The notes: generated by a model not told the origin, from the letters alone. DNA of 40,056 nucleotides from CAZODA01 sp964578485 (GCA_964578485.1 CAZODA010000029.1:1-40056); one strand, 5' to 3'. Positions 1 through 10,180 are shown, numbered from the stretch's first letter. Numbers and translations are program-made.

Positions 1-1
1 T

Positions 2-1750
2 TCACATTCATGGTTTGGCAATTCTATTACAAATGAAACCTGGAATCATATATGGCTGAATGAAGGCTTTGCAACTTATGCTGTAGCATTGTATTATAAT
101 ATTACAAACAGCCATCAGGCTTATTATAATTATATAAAAGATTTAAATAGAAGATTTAACACTTCACAAACTTTATATTTGGAAGATGATTCGGATTACA
201 ATAATATTTTTGTCGCTTATTATTACGAAAAAGGCGCATGGTTTCTACATATGTTAAGAGGAATTTTAGGCGATGATGTTTTTTTGGATTGTATAAGTTC
301 TTACGCTCAAAGTGAAGAGTTCCGTTACAAAACCGCTAACACTGAAGAGTTCAAAAGTTTATGCGAAGATATAAGCGGAAAAGATCTTGACAACTTTTTT
401 GATCAATGGGTTTATGATGTTGCATATCCCATTTACAGCTATGAACTTAACATTAACGAAGATAGTGATGCAACAGAACTCACTCTTTTCCAATTACAAA
501 ATGAATTGTTAGGGGCACGGGAAATTTTTGAAATGGATATGGAAATAGAATTTCATTTTGATGATGGAACTTCAAAAATTGAAAAAATCTTTAATGACTC
601 TCAAGCTCAAATATTTTCATTCGATTTTGAGAAAAATGTCACAAAAGTAGATATTGATCCTAAGGAGTGGATCATACGGGAAATAAAAAGTCGGGAAAAA
701 AATATCATCTCCTTTGATATAGAGGGACAAATTAGTTCTGATATTAATGAAGAAGAAAACAGTATCTTGGTAGTAATGCCTTATGGCACAGATTTATCAA
801 GTTTAACACCAATAATAGAAATTTCTGATAAAGCAGAAATTTCTCCTGAATCAAATAGTGAAATAGATTTTTCTCAAGGCGAAGTTAGCTATACTGTCAC
901 TGCTGAAGATGCAAGTATAAAAACTTATACCGTTAATATTGAAACTGCCTTAAATTCTGAAAAACAAATTCTTAACTTTACTATTGATGGACAGGTTGGC
1001 GGAACCATCATTGACAACGAAGAATTTACCCTCTTAGTTGAAATGCCTAATGGCGCAGTTTTATATCTTAGTCCGATAATTGAAGTATCAGAAGAAGCTA
1101 CTGTTAGTCCGGAATCAGAGTCTTTTATTGATTTTTCAGAAGGTCCGGTTGAATATACAGTAAGTGCACAGGATGGTTCTACACAAATTTATCTCGTTAC
1201 TGTTGAAGCAATTACTGATCTTGAAGTAAGGATTTCTTCTTTCACTATTGAAAATCAAATAGACGAAACAATTTTTAACCATAAAGAAGGCACTATACTT
1301 ATTATGATGCCAATAAAAACCAACTTAAGTGAGTTAACTCCTTTTATTGAACTTGAAGCAGCAGATGCTACCATTTATCCGGAGTCAGGTGTAGCACAAA
1401 ATTTCACATCACCGGTGCTTTATACTGTTACAGCCCAAGACAATTCTATAACAAAAGAATATTATGTTACAGTTAGAGATGCACTTTCTGTTGATCTTAA
1501 TTATCAGGAAACTGAAAACATTCTTATTTCTCCAAATCCGTCAAAGGGAGAAATCTTTATTAATAGTAAACAAGCTGTTAAAAGTGTAGAAATCTATTCC
1601 ATTAATGGTTCGCTCCTTAAGAAGGTAGATTCCGTGGATTTACAAAACTCAAAAATTGATCTGTCGGAGTTTGGCAATGGCATAATGCTTTTAAAAATAA
1701 TAACTGACAATAATTTATCAATAACAAAAAAGGTGTTGATAAACAATTGA
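2..1750 (+). CDS. M1-family metallopeptidase with 3 Ig-like repeats and T9SS sorting domain (5' end missing)
   Basis: This gene is already open at the window edge; the frame reads from base 2 and starts inside the zinc site. The first residues, SHSWFGNS followed by WLNEGFATYA, are the end of HEXXH-X18-E: the second His and the third zinc ligand Glu are present with 18 residues between them. The catalytic-Tyr region YYYEKGAWFLHMLR follows. After the peptidase part come three Ig-like repeats of about 90 residues (starting near nt 700, 970 and 1230), each with a hydrophobic strand, an acidic turn and a YTVTA(E/Q)D strand, resembling DUF5018. The C-terminus (from about nt 1519) has the SPNPSKG start and KKVL end of a T9SS type A sorting domain, so the protein should be exported and surface-attached or released. 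It is a paralogue of the two genes downstream. The peptidase fold call is firm; the substrate is unknown. Confidence 0.9.
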   Translation, partial: SHSWFGNSITNETWNHIWLNEGFATYAVALYYNITNSHQAYYNYIKDLNRRFNTSQTLYLEDDSDYNNIFVAYYYEKGAWFLHMLRGILGDDVFLDCISSYAQSEEFRYKTANTEEFKSLCEDISGKDLDNFFDQWVYDVAYPIYSYELNINEDSDATELTLFQLQNELLGAREIFEMDMEIEFHFDDGTSKIEKIFNDSQAQIFSFDFEKNVTKVDIDPKEWIIREIKSREKNIISFDIEGQISSDINEEENSILVVMPYGTDLSSLTPIIEISDKAEISPESNSEIDFSQGEVSYTVTAEDASIKTYTVNIETALNSEKQILNFTIDGQVGGTIIDNEEFTLLVEMPNGAVLYLSPIIEVSEEATVSPESESFIDFSEGPVEYTVSAQDGSTQIYLVTVEAITDLEVRISSFTIENQIDETIFNHKEGTILIMMPIKTNLSELTPFIELEAADATIYPESGVAQNFTSPVLYTVTAQDNSITKEYYVTVRDALSVDLNYQETENILISPNPSKGEIFINSKQAVKSVEIYSINGSLLKKVDSVDLQNSKIDLSEFGNGIMLLKIITDNNLSITKKVLINN

Positions 1751-1798
1751 GAATAATTACCCTTATTAAGTAAGAAAGTACAGTTTCAAAGTCTTATA

Positions 1799-1821
1799 TA
1801 CAGCCTGATAATCAGGCTGTA
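1799..1821 (+). terminator. Hairpin between first and second peptidase genes
   Basis: The two arms tacagcctgat and atcaggctgta are perfect 11-base reverse complements separated by one base, about 50 bases after the first peptidase stop. The T-run after it is short (TGTTTAAAA), so it is a plausible but not classical intrinsic terminator. Its right arm ends on the A of the first possible ATG of the next gene. Confidence 0.55.
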
Positions 1822-1838
1822 TGTTTAAAATGCAAAAA

Positions 1839-4800
1839 ATGATTTCTATAAAAAATATTATCAAAAAAACGATTCTCCTTCTTTTATTCACTGGCACGTC
1901 AAGCCTCTATGCTCAGAATATAAATAATGGATCATCGATAAAAAATGATATAAATTTTTTATCCCAATCATATAATTCACCAGCTGCCGAAGATTTAGAA
2001 ACTGATTTCAATATAGATGTCAGGCATTATAATATTGATATTGACATTGATATAAACAACGAAATTATTGATGGAAGTGTAGTTGTTGAATTCAAAGCAC
2101 TTAGCGATAACCTTGATAAGATAAAATTAAACCTGAGAAATTCCTTAAGTGTTACTGCAGTTACTATGGATGCTGTGCCGGTTATCTGGAACCATACAGA
2201 TCATATCTTAGAGATAATGCTTGATAAAGTTTATCAAAGGGATGAAGAAGCAAGTGTTAAAATATTTTATAATGGAAATCCTGAAACTGTGCCTGTTGGA
2301 GATTTTGAAAAAGGTTTTCTATTCATGACTCAGGGCGATAATGTCCCTTTAATAGTAAATCTTAGTACTCCATATCTTTCCCATCTCTGGTTCCCTTGTA
2401 AGGATGGCCCCACCGACAAAGCTGATGATGGAATGCAAATTAAAATATCTATACCGGATGTCAGTTACGGCGGGCATAAATTAAAAGCTGTATCCAATGG
2501 TCTTTTAATTTCTGAGACAAACGGTAATGGAAAGCGCGAATTCATTTGGGAACATAATCATCCTATTGCTCCCTACTATATTTTGGTGGCTGTATCGAAT
2601 TACCAAACTATTGAAGGTGCTTATAACAATAATAACCAAAACTTTCCACTCTTTTATCATACTTTCCCACAAAATTATTCTCAGGCACAGCAAGTTGCTA
2701 ATTCTTTTCATGAAGTTTTTGATATTTACAATCAATATTTTGGTGAATATCCTTTTAAAAATGAAGCCTATAGTATGACCCAAATTCCTTTTGTGTGGGC
2801 AATAGAAAACCAAACCAACTCAATAATAGGGGGTTGGAGTAGTGGCTGGGATATAACAATGGTTCATGAACTATCACATATGTGGTTTGGAAATTCCATT
2901 ACCAATCAAACCTGGCAACATATTTGGCTGAATGAGGGATTTGCTACTTATGCTGAAGCTCTTTATTATGAAGAAACTGAGGGTATCGAAAAATATCATG
3001 AGCACATGCAGAGTATGCAAGAAAGATTCAATTGGAGAAAACCCTTGTATAGGGAAGATGATTCTGACTTTCAAACCCTTTTTGAGGATTATTATTATAA
3101 AAAAGGAGCCTGGGTATTACACATGCTTAGGGGCTATATAGGTGATGACACAGTATTTTTCAATTTAATTAAATCCTACGCACAAAGTCCACAATTTAAA
3201 TATGGCTATATCACAACTGATCAATTCAAAATATTTGTTGAAGATTTTACCGGACTTGATCTCACAATCTTCTTTGACCAATGGGTTTACGGTATGTCCT
3301 TTGCCGATTATGATTATAATTTTATTTCTGATATAAGTTTGGGAAAAGCCGGACTAACAATTTCTCAAGTACACGGAAGCACCTTTAATGAAAGAGATGT
3401 GTATGAAATGTATTTCGATGTTAAAATTATTTTTGAAGATGGAACTTATGTGACTGAAAGGATATTTAATAACGAAAAGATTCAATCTTTTTATTTTGAT
3501 ATAGAAAAGGAAGTTGACACTCTTATTATAGATCCGGATATGTGGGTACTAAGGGATGACTTTGTATTGGATACAGATCTTGATGTTCCACCAGCTCCTG
3601 TTTTTGAAAATAAAATCCTATCTTTTATTATTGAAGGACAGACTGGAGATACAGAGATTAATCACAATGATGGAACAATTGCTGTTTTAATGCCTTATGG
3701 TAGTAATCTGACAAGTCTGGCTCCTACTATTGAGCTGTCGGCTAATGCTACTGTGCATCCGGCAAGTAACGTGGAGCAGAATTTTACATTGCCTGTTGTT
3801 TATACCGTGACAGCCGAAGATGGGCATACGACTAAGGAATATTCTGTCGCAGTAACACATGCTGCAAATACTGAAGCCCTTATTAAAAAGTTCTCCATTG
3901 ACGGACAAGTCGGGGAAACAGTTATTGATGATAATGATGGAAGCATCACTGTTATAATGCCCTTTGGTACCGTGCTGACAAGTCTAACTCCTACTATTGA
4001 GCTATCGGATAATGCTTCAGTCGATCCGGCAAGTGGTGTAGTGCAGGATTTTTCTGAGGCAGTTGTATATATAGTAACAGCTGAAGACGGGCATACAACA
4101 AAGGAATATTCAATCGCAGTAAGCCTTGCCCCAAATACCGAAGCTTTAATTAAATCATTTTATATAGACGGCCAGGTTGGGGATACAGAAATTGATGACA
4201 ATGAAGGAACAATTGCTATTTTAATGCCCTTTGGCACTGTGCTGACAAGCCTAACTCCTACTATTGAGCTGTCGGATAATGCAACGGTAGTTCCGGAAAG
4301 TGATGTTGAGCAAGATTTTACATCTCCTGTTACTTACACTGTGACAGCAGAGGACGGGGGTAGGGTTAAGGAATATTCTGTCGCAGTAACTCATGCTGCC
4401 AATACCGAAGCTTTAATTACAGAGTTTATTATTGATGGTCAGCTCGGAGATACAGTGATTGATGACAATGATGGAAGCATCACTGTTATAATGCCCTTTG
4501 GTACCGTGCTGACAAGCATTGCTCCTACTATTGAACTTTCGGCTTATGCTACTGTGCAACCTGCAAGTGGCGTGGAACAGAACTTTACATTGCCTGTTAT
4601 TTACACCGTTACTGCTGAGGATGGGCATACAACGAAGGAATATACTATCACAGTAAACCACGCTGCAAATACCGAAGCTCTTATTACAGCATTTCATATA
4701 GACGGACAAGTCGGCGAAACAGTAATTGATGACAATGAAGGAAGTATTACTATTTTAATGCCTTATGGCACTGTGCTGACAAGCATTGCTCCTACTATTG

Positions 4801-7800
4801 AGCTGTCGTATAATGCTACTGTGCATCCGGCAAGTAACGTGGAGCAAAACTTTACATCTACTGTTACTTATACCGTGACAGCTGAGGACGGGGTTATGGT
4901 TAAGGAATATTCTGTCACAGTAAGCCATGCGGATAATACCGAAGCTTTAATTAAATCATTTTATATAGACGGCCAGGTTGGGGATACAGTTATTGATGAT
5001 GACGAAGGAACAATTGCTGTTTTAATGCCCTTTGGTACTGTGCTGACAAGTCTCACGCCAACTATTGAGCTTTCGCATAATGCAACGGTGGTTCCGGCAA
5101 GTGCTGTTGAGCAAGACTTTTCTGACGGAATTGTTTACACTGTAACAGCTGAGGATGGGCTAACAACAAAAAAATATTCTGTTACAGTAACTCACGCTGC
5201 AAATACCGAAGCCCTTATTACAAAGCTTTCTATTGACGGACAGGTTGGGGAGACAGTAATTGATGACAATGAAGGAACAATTGCTGTTGTAATGCCCTAT
5301 GGCACTATCCTGACAAGCCTTGCGCCTTTTATTGAGCTGTCTGATAATGCAACGGTAGTTCCGGAAAGTGATGTTGAGCAAGATTTTACATCATCTGTTA
5401 CTTATACCGTGACAGCCGAAGATGGGCATACAACTAAGGAATATTCTATCGCAGTAACACATGCTCCAAATACCGAAGCTCTTATTACAGGATTTTCTAT
5501 TGCAGGACAGGTCGGAGAAACAGTTATTAATGGCAATGATGGAACAATTGCTGTTTTAATGCCCTATGGTAGTGATCTGACAAGTCTCACGCCAACTATT
5601 GAGCTTTCGGCTAATGCTACGGTAGTACCTGCAAGTGGCGTGGAACAGAACTTTACATTGCCTGTTATTTACACCGTTACTGCTGAGGATGGGCATACAA
5701 CGAAGGAATATACTATCACAGTAAACCACGCTGCAAATACCGAAGCTCTTATTACAGCATTTCATATAGACGGACAAGTCGGCGAAACAGTAATTGATGA
5801 CAATGAAGGAAGTATTACTATTTTAATGCCTTATGGCACTGTGCTGACAAGCATTGCTCCTACTATTGAGCTGTCGTATAATGCTACTGTGCATCCGGCA
5901 AGTGATGTTGAACAGAATTTTACATCTACTATTACTTACACTGTAACCGCCGAAGATGGGCATACAACGAAGGATTATTCTGTTACAGTAAATCATGCTG
6001 CAAATACAGAAGCCCTTATTACAGGATTTTTTATTGATGGACAAGTCGGAGAAACAGTTATTGATGACAATGATGGAACAATTGCTATTTTAATGCCTTT
6101 TGGTGCCGTGCTGACAAGTCTCACTCCTACTATTGAGCTTTCGCATAATGCAACGGTGGTTCCGGCAAGTAACGTGGAACAGAATTTTACATCTACTATT
6201 ACTTACACTGTAACCGCCGAGGATGGGCTTACAAATAAGGAGTATTCTGTCACAGTAAATCATGCTGCAAATACCGAAGCTCTTATTACAAAGCTTTCTA
6301 TTGACGGACAGGTTGGGGAGACAGTAATTGATGACAATGAAGGAACAATTGCTGTTGTAATGCCCTATGGTTATGATCTGACAAGCCTCACTCCTACTAT
6401 TGAATTATCGGAAAATGCAACGGTAGTTCCGGAAAGTGATGTTGAGAAAGATTTTACATCTCCTGTTACCTATACCGTGACAGCAGAAGATGGGCATACA
6501 ACTAAGCAATATTCAGTCGCAGTGAACCATGCAGCAAATACCGAAGCTCTTATTACAGGATTTTCTATTGCAGGACAGGTCGGAGAAACAGTTATTAATG
6601 GCAATGATGGAACAATTGCTGTTTTAATGCCCTTTGGCACTGTGCTGATAAGTCTAACTCCAACTATTGAATTATCGGATAATGCTACTGTAGTACCGGC
6701 AAGTGGTGTAGTGCAGGATTTTTCTGAGGAAGTTGTTTATACCGTAACCGCTGAGGACGGGCATACAACTAAAGAATATACTGTCGCCGTAACACATGCT
6801 CCAAATACCGAAGCTTTAATTACAGCATTTCATATAGACGCTCAAGTCGGAGAAACAGTGATTAATGATAATGATGGAAGCATAACCATTTTAATGCCTT
6901 ATGGCACTGTGCTGACAAGCCTTGCTCCTACTATTGAGCTATCGGATAATGCTACGGTCGATCCGGCAAATGCTGTAGTGCAGGATTTTTCTGAGGAAGT
7001 TGTTTATACAGTAACTGCCCAAGACGGGCTAACAACTAAAGAATATACTGTCACAGTAACTCACGCTGCAAATACCGAAGCTTTTATTACAGGATTTAAT
7101 ATAGATGAACAAGTCGGCGAAACAGTTATTGATGACAATGATGGAAGCATCACTGTTATAATGCCCTTTGGCACTATCCTGACAAGCCTTGCGCCTTTTA
7201 TTGAGCTGTCTGATAATGCAACGGTAGTTCCGGAAAGTGATGTTGAGCAAGATTTTACATCTACTGTTACTTATACCGTAACTGCTGAGGACGGGCTAAC
7301 AACTAAGGATTATTCTATCACAGTAAGCCATGCCCCAAACACAGAAGCCCTTATTAAAAAGTTTTCCATTGCAGGACAAGTCGGAGATACAGAAATTAAT
7401 CACAATGATGGAAGCATCACTGTTATAATGCCCTTTGGTACCGTGCTGACAAGCATTGCTCCTACTATTGAACTTTCGGCTTATGCTACTGTGCAACCTG
7501 CAAGTGGCGTGGAACAGAACTTTACATTGCCTGTTATTTACACCGTTACTGCTGAGGATGGGCATACAACTAAGGAATATTCTGTTACAGTAAATCATGC
7601 TGCAAATACAGAAGCCCTTATTACAAAGTTTATTATTGACGGACAGGTTGGGGAGACAGAAATTGATAATGATGAAGGAACAATTGTTATTTTAATGCCT
7701 TATGGCACTGTGCTGACAAGTCTAACTCCTACTATTGAACTTTCAGATAATGCTACTGTAGTACCGGCAAGTGATGTTGAGCAGGACTTTACTTCTTCTG

Positions 7801-9740
7801 TTACTTATACTGTGACAGCCGAAGACGGGCTTACAACTAAGGAATATTCTGTCACAGTTACACATGCTCCAAATACCGAAGCTCTTATTACAGAGTTTTC
7901 TATTGATGGTCAGCTCGGAGATACAGAGATTAATGACAACGAAGGAAGCATAGCTATTTTAATGCCTTATGGTACAAATCTGACAAGTCTCACTCCTACT
8001 ATTGAGCTTTCAGATCATGCTACGGTGGAACCGGCAAGTGATGTTGAGAAAGACTTTTCTGACGTAGTTGTTTATACCGTAACAGCAGAGGACGAGCTAA
8101 CAACGAAGGAATATTCTGTCACAGTGAGTCATGCCCCAAATACCGAAGCCCTTATTACAGCATTTCATATAGACGGACAAGTCGGGGAAACAGTTATTGA
8201 TGACAATGATGGAACAATTGCTGTTTTAATGCCCTATGGTACCGTGCTGACAGGTCTTGCTCCTACTATTGAATTGTCTGATAATGCTACTGTGCAACCT
8301 GCAAGTGGCGTGGAGCAGAATTTCTCTTCTCCCGTTTCTTACACCGTGACTGCAGAGGACGGGCATACAACTAAAGAATATTTTGTCACAGTAACTCACG
8401 CTGCAAATACCGAAGCTTTTATTACAAAGTTTATTATTGCAGGCCAGGTTGGGGAAACAGAGGTTAATGATAACAATGGAAGCATAACCATTTTAATGCC
8501 TTATGGTAGTAATCTGACAAAACTGCCCCCTATTATAGAGTTGTCAGATCATGCAACTGTAGTACCGACAAGTGATGTTGAGCAGAACTTTACTTCTCCT
8601 GTTACTTATACCGTGACAGCTGAGGACGGGCTTACAACGAAGGAATATACTGTTACAGTAAACCATGCGGATAATACCGAAGCTTTAATTACAAAGTTTA
8701 TTATTGATGGTCAGGTTGGGGAGACAGTTATTGATGACAATGACGAAACTATCTCTATTTTAATGTCTTATGGTGCAGATCTGACAAGTCTAACTCCTAC
8801 TATTGAACTTTCAGATAATGCTACTGTAGTACCGGCAAGTGGTGTAGTGCAGGATTTTACATTACCTGTCACTTATACCGTAACAGCAGAGGACGGGGTT
8901 AGGGTTAATGAATATTCTGTCGCAGTAAAACACGCTGCCAATACCGAAGCTTTAATTACAAAGTTTATTATTGCAGGACAAGTCGGAGAAACAGAAATTG
9001 ATGAAGATGAAGGAACAATTGCTATTTTAATGCCCTTTGGTAGTAATCTGACAAGTCTAACTCCTACTATTGAGCTGTCGGATAATGCAACGGTAGTTCC
9101 GGAAAGTGATGTTGAGCAAGACTTTTCTGACGTAGTTGTTTACACTGTGACTGCTGAGGATGGGCTAACAACAAAAAAATATTCTGTTACAGTAACTCAC
9201 GCTGCAAATACCGAAGCCCTTATTACAGGATTTCATATAGACGGACAAGTCGGAGAAACAGTAATTAATGATAATGAAGGAAGCATTACTGTTATAATGC
9301 CCTTTGGTACCGTGCTAACAAGCATTGCTCCTACTATTGAGCTTTCAGATAATGCTACTGTAGTACCGGCAAGTGATGTTGAGAAAGACTTTTCTGACGT
9401 AGTTGTTTACACTGTGACTGCAGAAGATGGTGTTACTGAAAAAGAATATACTGTTACTGTAGAAGAAGGAATATATGTTTCTTTAAGGAAAGAAAAAGAA
9501 ATACAAATTCAGGTTTATCCTAATCCCACTACTGATATTGTTAAAATAAGCAGCAGCACTACAATAAAAAGCATAGAAATTTTTAGTGTCAACGGAAAAT
9601 CAATGGGGAAAATAATGAATGTAAATACCTCAAATTATCCTATAAAAATTTCTGACTATGGTTATGGCCTCTTTTTACTGAAAATAAAATTTCTTGATGG
9701 ACAAGAAACAATTAAAAAAGTATTGGTAGTAAAGGAGTAA
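1839..9740 (+). CDS. Giant M1-family metallopeptidase with 22 tandem Ig-like repeats and T9SS sorting domain
   Basis: A secreted protein of 2633 residues counted from the ATG at 1839. A signal peptide (basic start, TILLLLFTGTSSLYAQ) is followed by an M1 beta-sandwich N-domain and a catalytic domain with HELSH at about 343-347 and the third zinc ligand Glu at about 366 (NEGFATYAE, 18 residues between). The exopeptidase motif is AIENQ in place of GAMEN, and the catalytic-Tyr region is YYYKKGAWVLHMLR. Residues about 590-2547 are 22 repeats of exactly 89 residues, resembling DUF5018. The C-terminus carries YPNPTTDIVKIS and ends KKVLVVKE, a T9SS type A sorting domain. The ATGs at 1821, 1830 and 1839 are in frame; 1821 falls in a hairpin arm, so I prefer 1839 (or 1830). 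It probably acts as a cell-surface aminopeptidase on a very long stalk. The substrate cannot be read from the sequence. Confidence 0.92.
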   Translation: MISIKNIIKKTILLLLFTGTSSLYAQNINNGSSIKNDINFLSQSYNSPAAEDLETDFNIDVRHYNIDIDIDINNEIIDGSVVVEFKALSDNLDKIKLNLRNSLSVTAVTMDAVPVIWNHTDHILEIMLDKVYQRDEEASVKIFYNGNPETVPVGDFEKGFLFMTQGDNVPLIVNLSTPYLSHLWFPCKDGPTDKADDGMQIKISIPDVSYGGHKLKAVSNGLLISETNGNGKREFIWEHNHPIAPYYILVAVSNYQTIEGAYNNNNQNFPLFYHTFPQNYSQAQQVANSFHEVFDIYNQYFGEYPFKNEAYSMTQIPFVWAIENQTNSIIGGWSSGWDITMVHELSHMWFGNSITNQTWQHIWLNEGFATYAEALYYEETEGIEKYHEHMQSMQERFNWRKPLYREDDSDFQTLFEDYYYKKGAWVLHMLRGYIGDDTVFFNLIKSYAQSPQFKYGYITTDQFKIFVEDFTGLDLTIFFDQWVYGMSFADYDYNFISDISLGKAGLTISQVHGSTFNERDVYEMYFDVKIIFEDGTYVTERIFNNEKIQSFYFDIEKEVDTLIIDPDMWVLRDDFVLDTDLDVPPAPVFENKILSFIIEGQTGDTEINHNDGTIAVLMPYGSNLTSLAPTIELSANATVHPASNVEQNFTLPVVYTVTAEDGHTTKEYSVAVTHAANTEALIKKFSIDGQVGETVIDDNDGSITVIMPFGTVLTSLTPTIELSDNASVDPASGVVQDFSEAVVYIVTAEDGHTTKEYSIAVSLAPNTEALIKSFYIDGQVGDTEIDDNEGTIAILMPFGTVLTSLTPTIELSDNATVVPESDVEQDFTSPVTYTVTAEDGGRVKEYSVAVTHAANTEALITEFIIDGQLGDTVIDDNDGSITVIMPFGTVLTSIAPTIELSAYATVQPASGVEQNFTLPVIYTVTAEDGHTTKEYTITVNHAANTEALITAFHIDGQVGETVIDDNEGSITILMPYGTVLTSIAPTIELSYNATVHPASNVEQNFTSTVTYTVTAEDGVMVKEYSVTVSHADNTEALIKSFYIDGQVGDTVIDDDEGTIAVLMPFGTVLTSLTPTIELSHNATVVPASAVEQDFSDGIVYTVTAEDGLTTKKYSVTVTHAANTEALITKLSIDGQVGETVIDDNEGTIAVVMPYGTILTSLAPFIELSDNATVVPESDVEQDFTSSVTYTVTAEDGHTTKEYSIAVTHAPNTEALITGFSIAGQVGETVINGNDGTIAVLMPYGSDLTSLTPTIELSANATVVPASGVEQNFTLPVIYTVTAEDGHTTKEYTITVNHAANTEALITAFHIDGQVGETVIDDNEGSITILMPYGTVLTSIAPTIELSYNATVHPASDVEQNFTSTITYTVTAEDGHTTKDYSVTVNHAANTEALITGFFIDGQVGETVIDDNDGTIAILMPFGAVLTSLTPTIELSHNATVVPASNVEQNFTSTITYTVTAEDGLTNKEYSVTVNHAANTEALITKLSIDGQVGETVIDDNEGTIAVVMPYGYDLTSLTPTIELSENATVVPESDVEKDFTSPVTYTVTAEDGHTTKQYSVAVNHAANTEALITGFSIAGQVGETVINGNDGTIAVLMPFGTVLISLTPTIELSDNATVVPASGVVQDFSEEVVYTVTAEDGHTTKEYTVAVTHAPNTEALITAFHIDAQVGETVINDNDGSITILMPYGTVLTSLAPTIELSDNATVDPANAVVQDFSEEVVYTVTAQDGLTTKEYTVTVTHAANTEAFITGFNIDEQVGETVIDDNDGSITVIMPFGTILTSLAPFIELSDNATVVPESDVEQDFTSTVTYTVTAEDGLTTKDYSITVSHAPNTEALIKKFSIAGQVGDTEINHNDGSITVIMPFGTVLTSIAPTIELSAYATVQPASGVEQNFTLPVIYTVTAEDGHTTKEYSVTVNHAANTEALITKFIIDGQVGETEIDNDEGTIVILMPYGTVLTSLTPTIELSDNATVVPASDVEQDFTSSVTYTVTAEDGLTTKEYSVTVTHAPNTEALITEFSIDGQLGDTEINDNEGSIAILMPYGTNLTSLTPTIELSDHATVEPASDVEKDFSDVVVYTVTAEDELTTKEYSVTVSHAPNTEALITAFHIDGQVGETVIDDNDGTIAVLMPYGTVLTGLAPTIELSDNATVQPASGVEQNFSSPVSYTVTAEDGHTTKEYFVTVTHAANTEAFITKFIIAGQVGETEVNDNNGSITILMPYGSNLTKLPPIIELSDHATVVPTSDVEQNFTSPVTYTVTAEDGLTTKEYTVTVNHADNTEALITKFIIDGQVGETVIDDNDETISILMSYGADLTSLTPTIELSDNATVVPASGVVQDFTLPVTYTVTAEDGVRVNEYSVAVKHAANTEALITKFIIAGQVGETEIDEDEGTIAILMPFGSNLTSLTPTIELSDNATVVPESDVEQDFSDVVVYTVTAEDGLTTKKYSVTVTHAANTEALITGFHIDGQVGETVINDNEGSITVIMPFGTVLTSIAPTIELSDNATVVPASDVEKDFSDVVVYTVTAEDGVTEKEYTVTVEEGIYVSLRKEKEIQIQVYPNPTTDIVKISSSTTIKSIEIFSVNGKSMGKIMNVNTSNYPIKISDYGYGLFLLKIKFLDGQETIKKVLVVKE
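3606..9479 (+). repeat. 22 tandem 267-bp coding repeats
   Basis: Twenty-two in-frame units of exactly 267 bp (89 codons) follow one another with no linker and no length change. A typical unit runs LITxFxIDGQVGETVIDDN, then a GSIT(V/I)xMPxGTxLTSLTP stretch, IELSxNATVxPAS, YTVTAEDG, and ends HAANTEA. Most variation sits at a few positions, and stretches of over 150 bp are identical between distant units. This indicates recent expansion or gene conversion rather than old domain duplication. Confidence 0.97.
4559..6640 (+). repeat. Four-unit higher-order repeat inside the array (period 1068 bp)
   Basis: Units 4-8 are mirrored by units 8-12 at an offset of 1068 bp, which is four 267-bp units. Bases 4559-4835 and 5627-5903 are identical over 277 bp by eye. 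The starts of units 7 and 11 (5214 and 6282), the starts of units 8 and 12 (5491 and 6559) and the middles of units 6 and 10 (5067 and 6135) match at the same offset. A further match of about 165 bp links unit 4 to unit 15 (4468 and 7405, eleven units apart). Confidence 0.9.
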
Positions 9741-9820
9741 AAACACAAGGCCATTTTAACTGCGTTGAATTTTGCTTCTTCATCAATTGTCAATATAAAC
9801 ACAAATAACAATATGATATT

Positions 9821-9857
9821 AAGAAGCTGTCTCACACAAGGACAGTTTCTTTTTTTT
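9821..9857 (+). terminator. Intrinsic terminator after the giant peptidase gene
   Basis: The arms aagaagctgtc and gacagtttctt pair over 11 bp with one G-U wobble around a 9-base loop. A run of T follows directly. It lies about 80 bases after the stop codon at 9740, so it should end the giant peptidase transcript. Confidence 0.85.
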
Positions 9858-9898
9858 GGCAGTCATTATTGTAACAGATGACTTATTTTTAGCTATTT

Positions 9899-9928
9899 AA
9901 CCCCGAAGGGGTGGTATTATTGTAGTAA
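9899..9928 (-). repeat. 30-nt tail-plus-hairpin element, copy A
   Basis: Read on the minus strand this is TTACTACAATAATACC followed by the hairpin ACCCC-TTC-GGGGT. Copies B and C lie at 10247-10276 and 10151-10180 on the plus strand. Confidence 0.8.
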
Positions 9929-9952
9929 TTTTATAGCACACCACCAACCAAA

Positions 9953-9965
9953 ACCCCGAAGGGGT
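9953..9965. repeat. Isolated ACCCC-GAA-GGGGT hairpin
   Basis: The same 13-base palindrome as in copy A, 54 bases downstream, followed by a diverged tail (GAAATTATATTAAC). Read on the other strand, the tail resembles TTACTACAATAAT only loosely. It is probably a degenerate copy in the same orientation as copy A. Confidence 0.6.
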
Positions 9966-10150
9966 GAAATTATATTAACATTAATTTATTCGTAAGCAAA
10001 ACATATAGTCGTGAGGTATTATTATAATTAATTAATGTGACAAATTTACACATGCCCGGAATGTATTCAAAAATAAATAATGTTTACAATTATATTCTAA
10101 ATCAAGAAAAATATCACCATAAAAATTTATTTAAAGAAGAATATTTAGAC

Positions 10151-10180
10151 TTACTACAATAATGCCTCACATCTGTGTTT
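10151..10180 (+). repeat. 30-nt tail-plus-hairpin element, copy C (diverged)
   Basis: TTACTACAATAAT matches copy A exactly over 13 bases. It is followed by the weaker stem CAC-ATCT-GTG at the place where copy A has its hairpin. Confidence 0.6.

Noticed and set aside
3687..7598. Series of minus-strand open frames of 73-100 codons across the repeat array
   Set aside because: They recur with the 267-bp period and are antisense shadows of the repeats; they have no independent features.
3606..9479. Regular tandem repeats that could suggest a CRISPR array
   Set aside because: The period is 267 bp, the units are contiguous without spacers and the whole stretch is one open coding frame.
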